Made by a program: the position numbers and the translations under genes | Notes under the pieces: model-generated | Database searches by the model: none | Told to the model about the DNA's origin: nothing | What the model saw: the letters and a program-made list of their open reading frames with translations, nothing else | Shown here: piece after piece, positions 61,808 to 64,000 of the stretch | Layout: every line of letters starts with the position of its first letter | How positions within the stretch are numbered: position 1 is the first letter of the stretch | Source of the DNA: Rhizobium sp. NZLR1 | GTDB lineage: Bacteria; Pseudomonadota; Alphaproteobacteria; Rhizobiales; Rhizobiaceae | DNA: 64,000 nt | Assembly: GCF_017357385.1 (NCBI RefSeq) | Contig: NZ_CP071634.1 | Span: 124,001-188,000, forward strand | Direction: 5' to 3'

Positions 61808-62976
61808 GCAGCGGCGCAGACCCGTTCGATCTTGCTTCCCTCATCACCGCCCACGACGACGGCAATTTTGCCGACGCCGTCGTGCCGCCGATCTTCCAGA
61901 CCTCGCTTTTCACCTTTTCCGATTACGACGAGATGATCACCGTCTATCGCGGCGAGAAGGTGCGGCCGACCTATACGCGCGGGCTGAACCCGACGGTGCG
62001 CGCCTTCGAGGAAATGCTGGCCAAGCTCGAGGGTGCCGAGGATGCGCTGGGTTTTGCCAGCGGCATGGCGGCGATCTCGTCTGCGGTGCTGAGCTTTGTC
62101 GAACCGGGCGACCGCATCGTCGCCGTCAAACACGTCTATCCCGATGCCTTCCGCCTGTTCGGCACGATCCTCAAGCGGATGAAGATCGAGGTGACCTATG
62201 TCGATGGGCGCGACGAGGAAGCGGTCGCCAGGGCGCTGCCCGGCGCCAAGCTCCTCTACTTGGAAAGCCCAACGAGCTGGGTGATGGAGGCGCATGATAT
62301 CGGTGCGCTCGCGGCCCTCGCCAGGCAACATGGCATCGTCTCGATGATCGACAACAGCTGGGCAAGCCCGTTCTTCCAGCGGCCGCTAACGCTCGGCGTC
62401 GATCTGGTCATCCATTCCGCCTCGAAATACCTCGGCGGCCACAGTGATGTGGTGGCGGGGATCGTTGCCGGCTCGAAGGCGATGATCGCCCGCATCAAGG
62501 CCGAAGCCTATCCCTATCTCGGCGGCAAGCTATCGCCGTTCGACGCCTGGCTCCTGATCCGCGGCCTGCGCACGCTGCCGCTACGCATGCGGGCGCATGA
62601 GGCATCGGCGCTTGAAATCGCCAGGCGCCTGCAGAAGCTCGAGGTCGTGGAGACGGTCTGCCATCCCGGCCTCGCCAACCGTCTGCCCGCCGGGCTCAAT
62701 GGCACCTCGGGCCTGTTTTCGTTCATCTTCCGCGAGGGTGTCGATATCCGCGCCTTTGCCGATCACCTCAAGCTCTTCAAATTGGGTGTAAGCTGGGGTG
62801 GACATGAAAGCCTGATCGTACCGGGCGAGGTGGTGCTTCAGCAGAAGGCACAGCCGAATTCCGCACATGCCTTCGGCATCCATGCGCGATCCGTACGCCT
62901 CCATGTCGGCCTCGAAGGAACCGAGGCCCTGTGGAGAGACATCGAGGAGGCGCTCGCCGCCGCCTCACAATCCTGA
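61804..62976 (+). CDS. PLP-dependent cystathionine beta-lyase-like enzyme (Cys/Met metabolism family)
   Basis: This 390-residue fold-type I enzyme has the PLP lysine Lys208 in LVIHSASKYLGGHSD. Asp183 in MIDNSWASP contacts the pyridine ring, and Tyr57-x-Arg59 in PTYTRGLNP is the phosphate/substrate loop of the trans-sulfuration family. Family members cleave or form C-S bonds in cystathionine, homocysteine or related thioethers. It is coupled to a FadR-type regulator and followed by a sugar-type binding protein, an unusual setting that suggests catabolism of an imported compound rather than methionine synthesis. Exact reaction unknown. Confidence 0.88.
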   Translation: MSSGADPFDLASLITAHDDGNFADAVVPPIFQTSLFTFSDYDEMITVYRGEKVRPTYTRGLNPTVRAFEEMLAKLEGAEDALGFASGMAAISSAVLSFVEPGDRIVAVKHVYPDAFRLFGTILKRMKIEVTYVDGRDEEAVARALPGAKLLYLESPTSWVMEAHDIGALAALARQHGIVSMIDNSWASPFFQRPLTLGVDLVIHSASKYLGGHSDVVAGIVAGSKAMIARIKAEAYPYLGGKLSPFDAWLLIRGLRTLPLRMRAHEASALEIARRLQKLEVVETVCHPGLANRLPAGLNGTSGLFSFIFREGVDIRAFADHLKLFKLGVSWGGHESLIVPGEVVLQQKAQPNSAHAFGIHARSVRLHVGLEGTEALWRDIEEALAAASQS

Positions 62977-63010
62977 AACCTGAGAGAAACCTAACAAGGG
63001 GGAACCGAGC

Positions 63011-64000
63011 ATGAAAAAGCTAATAATCTCAACGCTCTTTGCTTCGATGATGGCGGGCACGGCCTTTGCCGACACGACGCTGAAGCTCGTCGAAGTCATC
63101 ACCAGCCCGGAGCGCACCGAAACGCTGAAATCGATCGTCGGCAAGTTCGAAGCCGCCAATCCCGGCACCAAGGTCGACATCATTTCGCTGCCCTGGAACG
63201 AAGCGTTCCAGAAGTTTGCGACCATGGTATCGGCCGGCGATGTGCCCGATGTGATGGAAATGCCCGATACCTGGCTGTCGCTCTATGCCAATAACGGCAT
63301 GCTCGAAAGCCTCGAGCCCTATCTCGCAAAGTGGGAGCACACCAAGGAACTGACGCCGCGCGCGCTCGAACTTGGCCGCGACGTCAAGAAGACCGCCTAT
63401 ATGCTGCCCTACGGCTTCTATCTCCGGGCGATGTTCTACAACAAGAAGCTGCTTTCCGAAGCCGGTGTCGCAGCACCACCGAAGACGCTGGAGGAATTCA
63501 CCGCTGCGTCCGAAAAGATCTCCAAACTGTCCGGCAAATACGGCTACTGCATGCGCGGTGGAGCGGGCGGCCTCAACGGCTGGATGATCTTTGCCGCCTC
63601 GATGGCCGGTTCGAACAAATACTTCAACGACGACGGCACCTCGACGATGAACAGCCCCGGCTGGGCCAAGGGCATCGAATGGATGGTCGATCTCTACAAG
63701 AAGGGTTATGCGCCGAAGGACAGCATCAACTGGGGCTTCAACGAAGTCGTCGCCGGTTTCTATTCCGGCACCTGCGCCTTCCTCGACCAGGATCCGGATG
63801 CGCTGATCGCCATCGCCGAACGCATGAAAAAAGACGATTTCGGCGTCATGCCGCTGCCGAAGGGCCCGGACGGCAAGTCCTTCCCGACCATCGGTTATGG
63901 CGGCTGGTCGATGTTTTCGACCAGCGGCAACAAGGATCTCTCCTGGAAGCTGATCGCCACCCTCGAAGGGCCGGAAGGCAATATCGAGTGGAACAAGCGC
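63011..64000 (+). CDS. ABC transporter sugar-type binding protein (family 1), cut by the window end
   Basis: 330 residues are visible and the frame runs off the right edge. A signal peptide covers residues 1-20 (MKKLIISTLFASMMAGTAFA). The mature part follows the carbohydrate-uptake type 1 pattern, with KIVGKFEAANPGTKVD-like spacing (SIVGKFEAANPGTKVDIISL) and FATMVSAGDVPDVMEMPDTW. AAGGGGGAACCGAGC precedes the ATG, 34 bases after the PLP enzyme gene. Permease and ATPase genes are expected just beyond the window. The ligand is unknown and need not be a simple sugar. Confidence 0.88.
   Translation, partial: MKKLIISTLFASMMAGTAFADTTLKLVEVITSPERTETLKSIVGKFEAANPGTKVDIISLPWNEAFQKFATMVSAGDVPDVMEMPDTWLSLYANNGMLESLEPYLAKWEHTKELTPRALELGRDVKKTAYMLPYGFYLRAMFYNKKLLSEAGVAAPPKTLEEFTAASEKISKLSGKYGYCMRGGAGGLNGWMIFAASMAGSNKYFNDDGTSTMNSPGWAKGIEWMVDLYKKGYAPKDSINWGFNEVVAGFYSGTCAFLDQDPDALIAIAERMKKDDFGVMPLPKGPDGKSFPTIGYGGWSMFSTSGNKDLSWKLIATLEGPEGNIEWNKR

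Overview
The window looks like a chromosome or large plasmid segment of a Rhizobium-type alphaproteobacterium. This rests on high GC, GGAGG-led starts with frequent GTG and TTG, stop-start overlapping operons (ATGA or TTGA), oligopeptide-family sugar ABC importers with intracellular glycosidases, a pcaR-pcaIJF locus, and sites matching the rhizobial general-stress sigma factor (EcfG/RpoE2) consensus. Species assignment is inference.

Layout. 1-6.5 kb: an FAD/GcvT-family oxidoreductase (cut by the edge), then a minus-strand operon of an XRE regulator, an HlyD-like adaptor, two ABC-2 permeases and an MscS channel with a cyclic-nucleotide-type domain. 6.8-18 kb: a methyltransferase, then an alpha-galactoside locus (AraC regulator; GH4 - binding protein - two permeases - double ATPase - second GH4) ending in a strong terminator. 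18-23.8 kb: a gene-poor, decayed stretch with a tRNA 3' end remnant, an orphan nuclease-like ORF, two gene fragments, several tiny ORFs with strong ribosome binding sites, a transglutaminase and a frameshifted small gene. 23.9-27.6 kb: Prc protease, a decayed TacAT-type toxin-antitoxin pair and a PAS-GGDEF protein. 27.7-36.2 kb: an arabino-oligosaccharide importer, a GH51 arabinofuranosidase and an ArsR-type regulator. 36.4-41 kb: an acyltransferase, then a divergent di-haem peroxidase and acid phosphatase pair. 41-44.5 kb: the last steps of the beta-ketoadipate pathway (pcaR, pcaIJF). 44.6-47.4 kb: GNAT, MFS and SDR genes.

47.4-57.6 kb is a stress and DNA-maintenance cluster: glgX, topoisomerase IB, a stand-alone LigD-type polymerase, GST, DUF3175, a plasmid-stabilisation-like protein, DUF2934, UdgX, cardiolipin synthase and an EEP-fold enzyme, plus small unannotated ORFs. 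Five sites there match the EcfG consensus (GGAAC-N18/19-TT), suggesting one stress regulon holding carbon mobilisation and DNA repair. 57.6-64 kb: a LysR/NmrA-type divergent pair, a quinone-oxidoreductase-like gene, then a FadR-type regulator, a PLP lyase and a sugar-binding protein cut by the window end.

The most interesting items are the clustered EcfG-type promoters over glgX-topoIB-ligD(pol) and udgX, the anchor-less HlyD/ABC-2/MscS operon with no ATPase, the ArsR-sugar-sensor fusion with its palindromes, and the decayed 18-24 kb island with its tRNA-Gln-like 3' end.
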